DNA of 64,000 nt from CAZZKE01 sp964655005 (GCA_964655005.1 CAZZKE010000009.1:10841-74840), one strand, 5' to 3'; counted from the stretch's first letter, positions 16,870 to 26,092 are shown. Made by a program: numbers and translations. The notes: a model not told the origin generated them from the letters alone.

Positions 16870-19163
16870 ACCGGCCCGAACCCATGATCGGCAGGCGCAT
16901 GGCCCTGATAGACGGGGTCGAGAAAGTCAGTGGCCGGGCCGATTACACCGCCGACCTGGAGCACCGCCACGCCTGTGTCGGGCGGATCTATCGCAGCCCC
17001 CACGCCCACGCCAGGATCATCGCCGTCGATGTGGCGAAAGCCCGCGCCCTGCCTGGCGTTATTGCCGTCATTACCGGCGATGAATGCGATGTTCCCTTCG
17101 GCATTATACCGATTGCCCAGAACGAATTTCCACTGGCCCGCGACCGGGTCCGCTACCGGGGCGAGCCGGTCGCCGCCGTTGCCGCCATCGATGAGGCGAC
17201 GGCGGAACGGGCGTTGCGGCTGATCGAGATGGAAGTCCGCCAACTGCCGGGATATTTTGACGCCGATGCGGCCCGCGCAGATGGCGCCGTGCCGCTGCAT
17301 GACGACCGGCCCGGCAATCTGGAGCGCGAAGTGCACCACGAATTCGGCGACGTCGATGGCGGTTTTGCCGCCGCCGACCTGGTTTGCGAGGAAACCTATG
17401 ACTGCGCCGAGGTTACCCATGCCCACATGGAACCGCACGCGTCCCTGGCCGAGTGGGACGCCGAACGCGGTCGCATGACCCTGCATTCGGTAACCCAGGT
17501 TCCCTACTATGTGCATTTGCGCGTGGCCCAGTGCATGGGGATAGACGGCTCCCAGGTGCGCGTCGTCAAACCTTTTATCGGCGGCGGCTTCGGGGCGCGC
17601 ACGGAAACCCTGAATTTCGAAATCATCGCCTGCCTGCTGGCCAGGGCGGCGGCCGGCGCGGTGCGCATGAAGCTGAGCCGCGAGGAAACCTTCCTGACCC
17701 ACCGGGGCCGGCCGCGGACCAGGGTTAAAATGAAAATCGGCATGACCGTCGATGGCAAGATGACCGCGTGCGAGGCGCAGGTCGAACAGACCGGCGGCGC
17801 CTATGGCGGCTATGGCATCGTCACCATTTTGTACGCGGGCTCGTTGCTCAACGCCATCTACGATATCCCGGCGGTGCGCTACGACGGCTTTCGGGTCTAC
17901 ACCAATACGCCGCCCTGTGGCGCCATGCGTGGCCACGGCACGGTCGATGTGCGCCATGCCTTCGAAAGCCTGACCGATGACATGGCACGTCAATTGGGCC
18001 TGGACCCGTTTACCGTCCGCCGCGGCAATTTGTTGCAGGCCCCGACGCGCACCATCAACGATCTGGAAGTGACATCATACGGGCTGCCGGAATGCCTGGA
18101 CTGGGTCGAACAGCGAAGCGGCTGGAAAGACCGCAAGGGCAAGCTGGGCCCGTCCCGTGGCTTGGGGATGGCTTGTTCCCATTACGTAAGCGGCGCCGCC
18201 AAGCCGGTGCACTGGACCGGCGAGCCACACGCGGTGGTCAACCTTAAACTGGATTTCGATGGCGGCATCACAATTTTGACCGGCGCCGCCGATATCGGCC
18301 AGGGGTCATCGACCATCCTGGCCCAGGTCGTCGGCGAGGTTCTGGGTATCGAGTTCGATCGCCTGACGGTGATTGCCAACGACAGCCGCATTACCCCCAA
18401 GGACAATGGCTCGTATTCGTCCCGGGTCACCTTCATGGTCGGCAACGCGGCGTTGGCGGCGGCGCAGAATCTGAAAACCATATTGATTGCGGCGGCGGCC
18501 GTTAAGCTGGAAGTCGCCCCGGATGAGGTCGAATGCCTGGGCGAGAGCTACCGCATCGCCGGCCAGCAGGGATCGGAAATACCATTTGGCGACGTCGTGA
18601 TCCAGGCCCTGGTGGAGACCGGCACACTTACCGTCAAGGGCGCCTTCACCGTGCCGCGCCAGTTTCAGGGCGGCAAATACCGGGGCGCCGGGGTCGGCCC
18701 GTCGATGGCTTATTCATATTCGGCGACGGTGGCCCAGATAAGTATCGACGACATATCCGGTCGCATCGTGGTGGAAAAAATATGGGTCGCCCACGATTGC
18801 GGCTACGCGCTTAACCCGCTGTCCGTGGAAGGCCAGGTTCAGGGCGGCGTGTGGATGGGCCTGGGCCAGGCGATCAGCGAGGAAACCCGCTATCTGAAAG
18901 GCCTGCCCCTGGGTCCCAATATGCTCGATTACCGGGTGCCGTCGATGGCCGAAAGCCCCGATATAGAGGTCGGCATAATCGAAAGCATCGATCCCAACGG
19001 ACCGTTCGGGGCCAAGGAGGCCAGCGAAGGGTCGCTGTCAAGCACCATGCCGGCGATCGCCAACGCGGTGTATGACGCCATCGGCATCCGCCTGAACGAT
19101 ACGCCCCTGACGCCGGATCGCGTCCTTACCGCCCTCGCCAGACAAAAAAGGAAGGCCGGCTGA
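16866..19163 (+). CDS. hcrA: 4-hydroxybenzoyl-CoA reductase, molybdenum alpha subunit
   Basis: 765 residues from ATG 16866 (ATGA overlap with hcrC; Thauera HcrA is about 769). The molybdopterin-cytosine-dinucleotide subunit reductively removes the phenolic hydroxyl of 4-hydroxybenzoyl-CoA to give benzoyl-CoA. Seen: N-terminal hammerhead-type domain (GRADYTADLEH), IGGGFGART, PPCGAMRGHGT, the TGAADIGQGSSTILAQ motif and the active-site segment GPFGAKEASEGSL with the conserved Glu. An upstream in-frame start at 16803 would overlap hcrC by 67 bases and lacks support. Confidence 0.88.
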   Translation: MNRPEPMIGRRMALIDGVEKVSGRADYTADLEHRHACVGRIYRSPHAHARIIAVDVAKARALPGVIAVITGDECDVPFGIIPIAQNEFPLARDRVRYRGEPVAAVAAIDEATAERALRLIEMEVRQLPGYFDADAARADGAVPLHDDRPGNLEREVHHEFGDVDGGFAAADLVCEETYDCAEVTHAHMEPHASLAEWDAERGRMTLHSVTQVPYYVHLRVAQCMGIDGSQVRVVKPFIGGGFGARTETLNFEIIACLLARAAAGAVRMKLSREETFLTHRGRPRTRVKMKIGMTVDGKMTACEAQVEQTGGAYGGYGIVTILYAGSLLNAIYDIPAVRYDGFRVYTNTPPCGAMRGHGTVDVRHAFESLTDDMARQLGLDPFTVRRGNLLQAPTRTINDLEVTSYGLPECLDWVEQRSGWKDRKGKLGPSRGLGMACSHYVSGAAKPVHWTGEPHAVVNLKLDFDGGITILTGAADIGQGSSTILAQVVGEVLGIEFDRLTVIANDSRITPKDNGSYSSRVTFMVGNAALAAAQNLKTILIAAAAVKLEVAPDEVECLGESYRIAGQQGSEIPFGDVVIQALVETGTLTVKGAFTVPRQFQGGKYRGAGVGPSMAYSYSATVAQISIDDISGRIVVEKIWVAHDCGYALNPLSVEGQVQGGVWMGLGQAISEETRYLKGLPLGPNMLDYRVPSMAESPDIEVGIIESIDPNGPFGAKEASEGSLSSTMPAIANAVYDAIGIRLNDTPLTPDRVLTALARQKRKAG

Positions 19164-20131
19164 TGGAATACATGCCAGACTTCCGGCTGTTGCGCCCGGC
19201 GACTGTAGATGCGGCGGTAACGGCTTTCCGGGACAGTCCGGGCGCCCGTTACGTGGCCGGCGGCACCGATTTGATGGTCAACATCCGGCGCGGCATCGCC
19301 GCCCCGGAAACCCTGGTCGACCTTGCCGGCATCGGTGGCCTGGATGAAATAGAGGCTACGGACGACGGCTTGCGAATCGGCGCCGGGGTCACCTTGAGCG
19401 CCATAATCGCCAGCCGGCGGATCGCAACCGACTATGCCGCCGTGGCCGAGGCCGCCGCCCAGGTGGCGGCGCCGACTCACCGCAACGTCGCGACGCTTGG
19501 CGGCAATCTGTGTCTGGATACCCGGTGTGTTTATTTCAACCAGAGCCAATGGTGGCGCGAGAGCAACGATTACTGTTTGAAATACAGGGGCGAGACCTGC
19601 CATGTCGCGCCGAATGGCGACCATTGCTTCGCCGCATTCAGCGGCGACCTGGCCCCGGCCCTGATGGTGTTCGGCGCCAGCGTCGAAATAGCCGGACCCG
19701 ATGGCCTGCGAAGGATTCCCCTGGGCGATCTTTACGCCGACGACGGCGCCAATCATCTGTTGCTGGCTGCGGGCGAACTGGTTATTGCCGTGCTGTTGCC
19801 GCCCGCCGATGCCGCCAAATCCGGTTACGCCAAGGTGCGGGTCCGCGAATCCATCGATTTCCCCCTGGCCGGCATCGCCGTGTCGATCAAACGTGACGGT
19901 GAAAATCTTGCCGGAATAAAGGTGGCCATGACCGGCCTCAATTCCTGTCCGGTGGCGTTGCAGGGGACCGCCGCGATGAGCGGTGCGCCGCTGGACGAAG
20001 ATGCCCTGGCGGCGTTGCTCGGCAAACAAATTCAACCGATGTCGAGCACACTCACGCCACCGGGATACCGCCGCAAAGTAGCCGCCAATCTAACCCGCGC
20101 CCTGGCGCGAAAGTTGTTTGACGGCAGTTAG
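19163..20131 (+). CDS. hcrB: 4-hydroxybenzoyl-CoA reductase, FAD/[4Fe-4S] beta subunit
   Basis: 322 residues (Thauera HcrB about 324). FAD-binding motifs YVAGGTDLMVNIRRG (near 30) and TLGGNLCLD (about 111). After the second FAD motif comes an insertion with cysteines at 122, 138, 146 and 155. This is the extra loop that binds a [4Fe-4S] cluster in 4-hydroxybenzoyl-CoA reductase and is absent from ordinary xanthine dehydrogenases; as I recall, the Thauera ligands have the same numbers. It supports the reductase assignment over generic xanthine dehydrogenase or CO dehydrogenase calls. Its start overlaps the hcrA stop. Confidence 0.9.
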   Translation: MEYMPDFRLLRPATVDAAVTAFRDSPGARYVAGGTDLMVNIRRGIAAPETLVDLAGIGGLDEIEATDDGLRIGAGVTLSAIIASRRIATDYAAVAEAAAQVAAPTHRNVATLGGNLCLDTRCVYFNQSQWWRESNDYCLKYRGETCHVAPNGDHCFAAFSGDLAPALMVFGASVEIAGPDGLRRIPLGDLYADDGANHLLLAAGELVIAVLLPPADAAKSGYAKVRVRESIDFPLAGIAVSIKRDGENLAGIKVAMTGLNSCPVALQGTAAMSGAPLDEDALAALLGKQIQPMSSTLTPPGYRRKVAANLTRALARKLFDGS

Positions 20132-20157
20132 GGTGTATCCGGGCTAATATGAATAGC

Positions 20158-20553
20158 CTATTCAATTAAGATTTCATCGACCCGGTCCCCATAGAAGGCC
20201 AGGTGTTGCCCCAGTTCCAGCGCCTCGTCGTAGGGGGCCTCGTAGGACCAGGCGATGCCTTCCCGATGCGCCCCCGGGGCGGCCAGGGTCCAGTAGCTGG
20301 CGCTTCCCTTGAACGGGCAATAGCTGTCGTGATCCGTCAACGCCAGCAGTTCCATGCGCACGTCGGCGCGGGGGATATAATATGCAGGATCGTAGGTGTT
20401 TTCGCTTAGCACCAGTGCGCGGGCCGAGTCGGCGATGCAGGCGTCCCCGGCGAATACGCGGACCCGCCGTTGCGCCGGACCGATTATGAACCTGTAACCC
20501 GGATGCCTGGCGAATCCGGGGCCCGAATTAGTCTGCGATCCATCGTTATCCAT
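20158..20553 (-). CDS. DUF427 family protein
   Basis: 131 residues. Matches the DUF427 family by the repeated beta pattern RRVRVFAGDACIADSARALVL and the hallmark DHDSYCPFKGSASYW. The family has a small barrel fold and no settled function. It is the last gene of the bcl-marR-DUF427 run, 19 bases after marR. The true start could lie a few residues inside the frame. Any tie to aromatic metabolism comes from position only. Confidence 0.75.
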   Translation of the reverse strand: MDNDGSQTNSGPGFARHPGYRFIIGPAQRRVRVFAGDACIADSARALVLSENTYDPAYYIPRADVRMELLALTDHDSYCPFKGSASYWTLAAPGAHREGIAWSYEAPYDEALELGQHLAFYGDRVDEILIE

Positions 20554-20572
20554 TGTTCCTTCTTTCCAACAT

Positions 20573-21022
20573 TCAGCCGACCTTCCCGAGCAAATCCCGT
20601 AACAGGACCTTCTCGGCGTCGTCGAGCCGGGCCGTGATGGCCCGTTCGTGGTCCGCCACCTTGCGCCCGATCATCTGCAACAGCCGCTCGCCCTGGGGCG
20701 TCAGCGACAATGCGTAGGATCGCCGGTCGGTGGTCGATTCACCGCGTTTAAGCAAATTGCGTTGCTCTAACGTGCTGATTACGGCGACCATGGTCGAGCG
20801 TTCGATGCCCAGGGCCGCCGCCAGGGCCGACTGGTTCAGGCCCGGATTGCCGCCGATCAACGACAGCACGCCGAACTGGCCGGGGGTGATCCGGTCGTCG
20901 GCCATGGTTCGCATGAAATCGGCGAAGGTCCGGGCCTGAGCCCGGCGCAACTGATAGCCCAACAGGTTGTCCAGCATGTCGGTATCGACGACCCGCCGGT
21001 TGCCGGGCATCGTCTTGTCCAT
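20573..21022 (-). CDS. MarR-family transcriptional regulator (BadR-like position)
   Basis: 149 residues, winged-helix MarR fold: DRITPGQFGVLSLIGGNPGL then the recognition-helix region LAAALGIERSTMVAVIST and wing TTDRRSYALSLTPQGERLL. The start overlaps the bcl stop as TGATG, so it is translated with the ligase. In Rhodopseudomonas palustris the MarR protein BadR controls anaerobic benzoate genes. Here the gene probably senses an aromatic acid or CoA thioester and controls bcl and perhaps the whole island. The target and ligand are inferred. Confidence 0.82.
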   Translation of the reverse strand: MDKTMPGNRRVVDTDMLDNLLGYQLRRAQARTFADFMRTMADDRITPGQFGVLSLIGGNPGLNQSALAAALGIERSTMVAVISTLEQRNLLKRGESTTDRRSYALSLTPQGERLLQMIGRKVADHERAITARLDDAEKVLLRDLLGKVG

Positions 21023-22599
21023 CAGGTCGAGACTGCCAGGTAATCCGCCGCGATCTGACGCAGTTTGAACCGCTGGACCTTGCCGGTAGCGGTTTTCGGC
21101 AGTTCATCCAGAAGAATAAATCGCCTTGGGCATTTGTAAATCGACAGGTTGGCGGTTAGCATTTCGCTTATCTGCTGTTGCAGCGTGGCGCTGTCGGCGT
21201 TGCGATCCTTGGCCACCAGACACAGCGCCAAACGGGTAAAGCCCTCGGCGTTTTTTACCCCGATAACGGCCGCCTCGGCGATCTTGGGGTCGGCCAGAAC
21301 GAAATCTTCGATCTCGCCGGGGCTGACCCACTGGCCGGATATTTTCAGCATATCATCGGCCCGTCCCTGATAAATGTAACGGTCGTCCTGATCGATGATG
21401 AAGACATCACCCGTGCAGTACCAGCCATCGACGAAGGCGGAACGGGTTTTTTCATCCTGCCGCCAATAGCCGCTGGCCAGGCTTGGGCTGTGCACCCACA
21501 GGACGCCGGGAACACCCGGTTCGGTACTGGGCCGACCGTCATCGTCAACCAGCCGAACGGCGGTATCGGGTAGCGGTTTGCCGGTCGTTCCGGCCTGGTA
21601 GTCGTCCGGTCGGTTGCCGATAAACAGGACCGCGGCCTCGCTGGCCCCGATGCCTTCCAGGATGGGCTGGCCAGTCACCGCCAGCCATTGCCGAAAAACC
21701 CCCGAGGGCAGTTGTTCACCGGCCGAAATAAAGTGCCGGACGGCGCGGAACCCGGCCGAACCGGCCAGTTCTTCGTGCAGGATATTGCGATAGAGCACCG
21801 GTACGCTGAACATCACGGTCGGCCGGTAAAGCTCGACCACATCGGCGACGGCGGCGGCCGACGGCCAGCCGGTGTGCAGGATAATGCTGGCCCCCACCTG
21901 AAGGCCGGCGAGCAGCACGTGGCCCAGCGAAAAGGCGAAGAACAGCTTCGAGGTACAAAAGATTCGGTCACCCGGCCCGACCCCGTATACCGGGCCCAGG
22001 TATCGGGCCAGGGTCGGAATGGATTTCTGCACATGGACCACCGCCTTCGGCCGACCGGTGGTGCCCGATGTATATAACCAGTAGGCCATATCGTCGGGCG
22101 CCATGGGCCGGGATTCGATCCGTTCCGGCTGCCCCTTCATCAGTTCCGGCAGGTTTTGCAGGCCGGGAAATTCCAACGAGGCGGCATCGGCGACAAGCAG
22201 CGGCGGTGATTCGGTCATGTTTTCGATGGCGCCGGTGCATATGGGCAGGAAGTCGCAGTCGGCAATCAGCAGTTTGCAATCGCTGTCACCGATCATATAG
22301 CCGAGTTCGGCCGCCGAAATGCGTAAATTTATGGCTACCGGCACGGCGCCGATCTTCATGGCGCCAAGATAGGCCACGAAAAATTCCGGACGGTCGTCGA
22401 TCACCAGCAGGACCCGGTCCTGAGCCTCTACCCCCAGATTCCGCATGACGCCGCCGGCCTGGCAGGCCAGGGCATCCAGTTCGGGATAGCTGATTTTCCT
22501 GTTGTCGGCGATTATTGCCGGCGCCACATGCCCGGCTAACGACAAGGCCGGGCCGAGCAAAACATCGGCGGCGTTGATATTGTTGATATTTGTGTCCAT
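21022..22599 (-). CDS. bcl: Benzoate-CoA ligase family enzyme
   Basis: 525 residues, ANL adenylating superfamily. It activates benzoate (and possibly 4-hydroxybenzoate) to the CoA thioester with ATP. Seen: P-loop YTSGTTGRPKAVVH (about 190), the benzoate-ligase-type segment SKLFFAFSLGHVLL, EGIGASEAAVLFIGNRP, the hinge motif YIYQGRADDMLKISG and the catalytic lysine in PKTATGKVQRFKLR. The substrate is inferred from the family and from neighbouring bcr and hcr genes. Both products feed the island, so a broad-substrate ligase would be sensible. Confidence 0.85.
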   Translation of the reverse strand: MDTNINNINAADVLLGPALSLAGHVAPAIIADNRKISYPELDALACQAGGVMRNLGVEAQDRVLLVIDDRPEFFVAYLGAMKIGAVPVAINLRISAAELGYMIGDSDCKLLIADCDFLPICTGAIENMTESPPLLVADAASLEFPGLQNLPELMKGQPERIESRPMAPDDMAYWLYTSGTTGRPKAVVHVQKSIPTLARYLGPVYGVGPGDRIFCTSKLFFAFSLGHVLLAGLQVGASIILHTGWPSAAAVADVVELYRPTVMFSVPVLYRNILHEELAGSAGFRAVRHFISAGEQLPSGVFRQWLAVTGQPILEGIGASEAAVLFIGNRPDDYQAGTTGKPLPDTAVRLVDDDGRPSTEPGVPGVLWVHSPSLASGYWRQDEKTRSAFVDGWYCTGDVFIIDQDDRYIYQGRADDMLKISGQWVSPGEIEDFVLADPKIAEAAVIGVKNAEGFTRLALCLVAKDRNADSATLQQQISEMLTANLSIYKCPRRFILLDELPKTATGKVQRFKLRQIAADYLAVST

Positions 22600-22758
22600 G
22601 GGGCGACAGTTTGATTGGCCGGACGGTGGGCTGTCAAGAACAGCGGGACATTAAATTTGCTTATTGCGATTGCCGTCATTCCATCGATCACGTATCAATG
22701 CGTTAAAACATATCAACATGCTAAATTATCCCGATCAGCAGAAAGAATCTAAAAAATT
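22600..22758. promoter_or_regulatory. Divergent promoter region between bcl-marR and the thiolase gene
   Basis: 159 bases. An AT-rich stretch at about 22685-22730 contains two similar direct elements, TATCAATGCGTTAA and TATCAACATGCTAA, about 20 bases apart, which could be binding sites of the adjacent MarR regulator or part of overlapping promoters. I see no clear -35/-10 pair in either direction. Confidence 0.35.
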
Positions 22759-23976
22759 ATGTTCGACAATTCGCAGTCCCAGGCATTCATTTACGATGGC
22801 CTGCGTTCGCCCTTCGGTCGCCACGCAGGCAGCCTTTCCGGAATGCGGGCCGATGATTTGCTGGCCACCGTTATTGCGGCGGTGGTCGGTCGATCCGGGT
22901 TCCAGGCCGGCGATATCGAGGACGTTATCGCCGGGTGCACCAATCAGGCGGGAGAAGATTCCCGGAATGTCGCCCGCCACGCCGGATTGCTGGCCGGGCT
23001 GCCGGTGGAAACCGGCGGCCTGACGCTTAACAGATTATGCGGTAGCGGCCTGGCCGCCGCCATCGATGCCGCCCGTGCCGTTCGCTGCGGCGAAGGCAGC
23101 CTGTTCGTCGCCGGCGGGGTCGAAAGCATGAGCCGGGCGCCTTATGTCATGAGCAAGTCGGAAACGCCGTTCAGCCGCTCGGCGCAACTGTTCGATTCGA
23201 CCATCGGTTCGCGTTTTCCCAATCCCCGCATCGTCGACGGGTTCGGCGTCGATACCATGCCTGAAACCGCCGACAACATAGCCAGCGATATGGGTATCGA
23301 CCGTGACGAAAGCGATGCCTTCGCGGCGCAATCGCAAGCCAAATATGCGGCTGCCAAGAACGACGGTTTCTACGATGAAGAAATCCTCGCCATCGACGTG
23401 CCGGCTGGGCGTAGGGGCCCGCCGCTGCGAATAAGCGAAGACGAACATCCGCGCCCGCAGACAGGCCTGGAAAAATTATCCTCTCTGAGGCCGTTATTCA
23501 AAGGCGGGGTGGTGACGGCGGGCAACGCATCGGGCATCAACGATGGCGCGGCGGCCCTGCTGATCGGCAGTCGGCAGATAGGTGAGCGGGCGAGCCAGGC
23601 CCCGCGCGGGCGAATCGTCAGTGGCGCCATCGCCGGCGTCGAGCCCCGGGTCATGGGCCTGGGTCCGGTTCCGGCATCGACCAAGGCGCTGGAACGGGCC
23701 GGACTGGGCCTGGATCAAATGGATGTAATCGAAATCAACGAGGCCTTCGCCACCCAGGTTCTGGGCTGTGCCCGGATGCTTGGTATCGCCGCCGACGACA
23801 GTCGCCTAAATCCCAACGGCGGGGCCATCGCCATCGGCCATCCGCTGGGCGCGTCGGGGGCCAGGCTGGCCTTGACGGTGCTTCGGCAACTGGAACGCGG
23901 CGGCGGCCGTTACGGCCTGGTCAGCATGTGCATCGGCGTCGGTCAGGGCATCGCGGCGGTGATCGAACGTGTATGA
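22759..23976 (+). CDS. Thiolase, 3-oxoadipyl-CoA thiolase (PcaF)-like
   Basis: 405 residues, degradative thiolase. Nucleophile Cys in LNRLCGSGLAAAID (about 94), GNASGINDGAAALLIGS, NEAFATQVLGC, and C-terminal GGAIAIGHPLGASGARL with CIGVG (active-site His and second Cys). The segment NQAGEDSRNVARHAGLLAGL is characteristic of PcaF/PaaJ thiolases acting on dicarboxylyl-CoAs. Beside oah, whose product is 3-hydroxypimelyl-CoA, a plausible substrate is 3-oxopimelyl-CoA, giving glutaryl-CoA and acetyl-CoA. That substrate is inference. Divergent from bcl. Confidence 0.85.
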   Translation: MFDNSQSQAFIYDGLRSPFGRHAGSLSGMRADDLLATVIAAVVGRSGFQAGDIEDVIAGCTNQAGEDSRNVARHAGLLAGLPVETGGLTLNRLCGSGLAAAIDAARAVRCGEGSLFVAGGVESMSRAPYVMSKSETPFSRSAQLFDSTIGSRFPNPRIVDGFGVDTMPETADNIASDMGIDRDESDAFAAQSQAKYAAAKNDGFYDEEILAIDVPAGRRGPPLRISEDEHPRPQTGLEKLSSLRPLFKGGVVTAGNASGINDGAAALLIGSRQIGERASQAPRGRIVSGAIAGVEPRVMGLGPVPASTKALERAGLGLDQMDVIEINEAFATQVLGCARMLGIAADDSRLNPNGGAIAIGHPLGASGARLALTVLRQLERGGGRYGLVSMCIGVGQGIAAVIERV

Positions 23977-24008
23977 TTGGGACGCGCATAAAACCGGGGA
24001 CCGGATTG

Positions 24009-24929
24009 TCATTCGTCGCGCAGGCATTTATCCCAGTGCGGTTCTCCGCTGAACCGATCGATGACAAAATCGATGAAGGTCCGAACGCGCTTGGAAAGGT
24101 GCCGCGTTTGCGGGTAGATCGCATACGCGTTAAGGGGCGGCACGGTGTAATCCGTCATCACGCGAATCAGGCTTCCGTTTTCGATTTGCCGCCAGACCAC
24201 GAACGTCGGCAATACGGCAAGCCCGAGTCCGGCAACCGTCGCCTGGCAAAGAAAATCGCCGTTGTTGGCGCTCATTTTTTTAACCGGAAGCCGGACGTTT
24301 GTTTCCCGGTTATCGGGGCCGACGAACTTCCACGATAAACTAAGCGTATTGGCGTAATGGAGGCAGTTATGCGACTTGAGGTCCTTAGGGCTTTGCGGGC
24401 TGCCGGCGGAATCCAGATAGCCCGGACTGGCGCACAGCACCAGGCTGATCGGCGTTAGCCTGCGGGCAATGTGACTTGAGTCCTTGAGTTCGGCGATGCG
24501 AATGATCAGGTCGAAGCCTTCTTCGATTAGATCCACCTGGCGATCGGCGAAATCGAGGTGAATCGTCAATCCGGGATGAGCCAGGGCGAATTCGTTAATA
24601 ACCGGGGCCAGATGCTGCAACCCGAATGAAAGCGGCACCGCGACTTTTAACTCGCCTTCCAGCAAGACCTTGGCGTTGGATGTGGCGGCGTCAAGTTCCC
24701 TGACATCGGCTAGAATTTGAAGCGCGCCCTGGTGATAGTTTCGACCGGCCTCCGTAAGGCTGGTTCGCCGGGTGGTGCGGTTGAGAAGCTGCACCTCCAG
24801 GCGCCCTTCCAGATCGGCCAGCCGCCGGCTCACGGCGGACTTTACCACCCCCAGCCGTTTTGCCGCCTGACTGATGCTGCCCGCCTCGACAATGCGAACG
24901 AAGGTGTTCATATCTTCCAGCTGGCCCAT
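24009..24929 (-). CDS. LysR-family transcriptional regulator
   Basis: About 306 residues from ATG 24929, chosen because GGAGAA lies just upstream; a frame start at 24956 adds nine unlikely residues. N-terminal winged helix-turn-helix: FVRIVEAGSISQAAKRLGVV, SAVSRRLADLEGRL, LLNRTTRRTSLTEAG. The C-terminal effector domain is periplasmic-binding-protein-like. The sequence type (RRTSLTEAGRNYHQGALQIL) fits the AaeR/YafC-like branch often found next to DoxX or quinone-reductase genes. It is divergent from a doxX-like gene, its likely target. Confidence 0.85.
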   Translation of the reverse strand: MGQLEDMNTFVRIVEAGSISQAAKRLGVVKSAVSRRLADLEGRLEVQLLNRTTRRTSLTEAGRNYHQGALQILADVRELDAATSNAKVLLEGELKVAVPLSFGLQHLAPVINEFALAHPGLTIHLDFADRQVDLIEEGFDLIIRIAELKDSSHIARRLTPISLVLCASPGYLDSAGSPQSPKDLKSHNCLHYANTLSLSWKFVGPDNRETNVRLPVKKMSANNGDFLCQATVAGLGLAVLPTFVVWRQIENGSLIRVMTDYTVPPLNAYAIYPQTRHLSKRVRTFIDFVIDRFSGEPHWDKCLRDE

Positions 24930-25064
24930 AATTTTACGTTCTCCAAAACAGAACAAACAGTTGCGATTGTTACTGTTTATCTAAAAAATAACAACACTTA
25001 ATATTGCCTGGATCGAATTGATCGTCACAACCGTCCTCGTCATGCGCAGCTTGCGAGGCTATCG

Positions 25065-25484
25065 ATGAAAGGTATTGTCATGAATAACATGCAAATATTG
25101 GCAACCCCGGTTGGCCGCGTTCTTATCGCCGCCATGTTCGTGGTGTCGGGATTGGGCAAGATTTTCGGCTACCAGGGCACAGCCGGTTATATGGAGGCAA
25201 TGGGCGTCCCCGGTGTCCTGCTGCCGCTTGTCATCCTGCTTGAAGTGGGCGGCGGGCTGGCCATCATCGCCGGCTGGAAGACCCGCCCGGTCGCCTTCGC
25301 CCTCGCCGGTTTCTGTATCCTGTCGGCGCTCATCTTTCATGCGGATTTTTCCGATCAGGCCCAGATGACCAACTTCATGAAAAATATCTCGCTGGCCGGC
25401 GGTTTCCTGTTCCTCGTCGCCAACGGCGCCGGCGCCTATTCCCTGGACAACCGCTCCGTTCCGGCGGTGGAGGAACAAGGCTAG
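25065..25484 (+). CDS. DoxX-family membrane protein
   Basis: 139 residues. Four hydrophobic helices (about 15-33, 53-74, 80-98, 112-130) with the DoxX signature GRVLIAAMFVVSGLGKIFGY at the N-terminus. The family is linked to redox stress and quinone/thiol biology, but this subfamily has no firm biochemical role. An in-frame ATG at 25080 with AAAGG six bases upstream is an equally good start. Divergent from the LysR gene, which probably controls it. Confidence 0.82.
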   Translation: MKGIVMNNMQILATPVGRVLIAAMFVVSGLGKIFGYQGTAGYMEAMGVPGVLLPLVILLEVGGGLAIIAGWKTRPVAFALAGFCILSALIFHADFSDQAQMTNFMKNISLAGGFLFLVANGAGAYSLDNRSVPAVEEQG

Positions 25485-25795
25485 GCGCATCCGGAGCGCA
25501 TCAAATCTTTCCCGGCACCCCGATATGTTTTGGACCGGTATCGGCCATTTCCCGGGTGCGTCGGGGGCCAGACCGGCCCTGATACCACGGCCGGCCGCTT
25601 TCAGTTCTTTGGGAATATTGACTTTTTAACCATATCCACTACATTTCGCGGAAACGTGTAGCATTTGTTTTGCCTTATCTAAATGACCGGTCCGCTGATT
25701 AGTTTAGTTATTCCCTGACAATGTGAGCGTTAAATCGATCGCGCCGCCGCGTGTTGTGGGGCGCATAATAAACTCTCGTGTTAGAGGATATGATA
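25485..25795 (+). promoter_or_regulatory. Gene-free region with promoter and long 5' leader of the cold-shock gene
   Basis: 311 bases between doxX and the cold-shock ORF. A promoter candidate is TTGACT (25618-25623) and TACATT (25640-25645), spaced 16, predicting a start near 25652 and a leader of about 144 bases. Long structured leaders that refold with temperature are characteristic of cspA-type genes, so this may be a thermosensing leader. No other gene was seen here. The upstream 130 bases have GC-rich inverted stretches but nothing assignable. Confidence 0.5.
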
Positions 25796-26005
25796 ATGAC
25801 GACTGGTACTGTAAAATGGTTTAACCCGACCAAGGGCTATGGCTTCATCGAGCCCGAAGATGGTTCTGGCGATGCTTTCGTCCACATTTCCGCCGTTGAG
25901 CGGGCCGGACTGAGCACCCTTAACGAAGGGCAGAAGGTCAATTATGAACTTCAGCCCGGACAGAACGGCAAGTCTTCCGCCGAAAACCTGTCGATCGTCG
26001 AATAA
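25796..26005 (+). CDS. cspA: Cold-shock protein (CspA family)
   Basis: 69 residues from ATG 25796, with AGAGG eight bases upstream; the frame extends to a GTG at 25778 that lacks such a site. Single cold-shock domain with RNP1 KGYGFIEPEDG and RNP2 DAFVHISAVE, a single-stranded nucleic-acid binding barrel acting as an RNA chaperone. Ends in a good terminator. The small basic protein gene downstream is probably a separate or read-through cistron. Confidence 0.93.
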   Translation: MTTGTVKWFNPTKGYGFIEPEDGSGDAFVHISAVERAGLSTLNEGQKVNYELQPGQNGKSSAENLSIVE

Positions 26006-26028
26006 TCAGGCGACCGCGAGCTAGTGAG

Positions 26029-26056
26029 AAAGGCCCGCGCAAGCGGGCCTTTCTTT
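26029..26056 (+). terminator. Rho-independent terminator after cspA
   Basis: Perfect 10-bp stem AAAGGCCCGC (26029-26038) / GCGGGCCTTT (26043-26052), with loop GCAA, followed by CTTTC. It sits 24 bases after the cold-shock stop. Confidence 0.85.
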
Positions 26057-26092
26057 CGTTGTCGGTTCCGGTCCAATACCGAAAGGATAATG

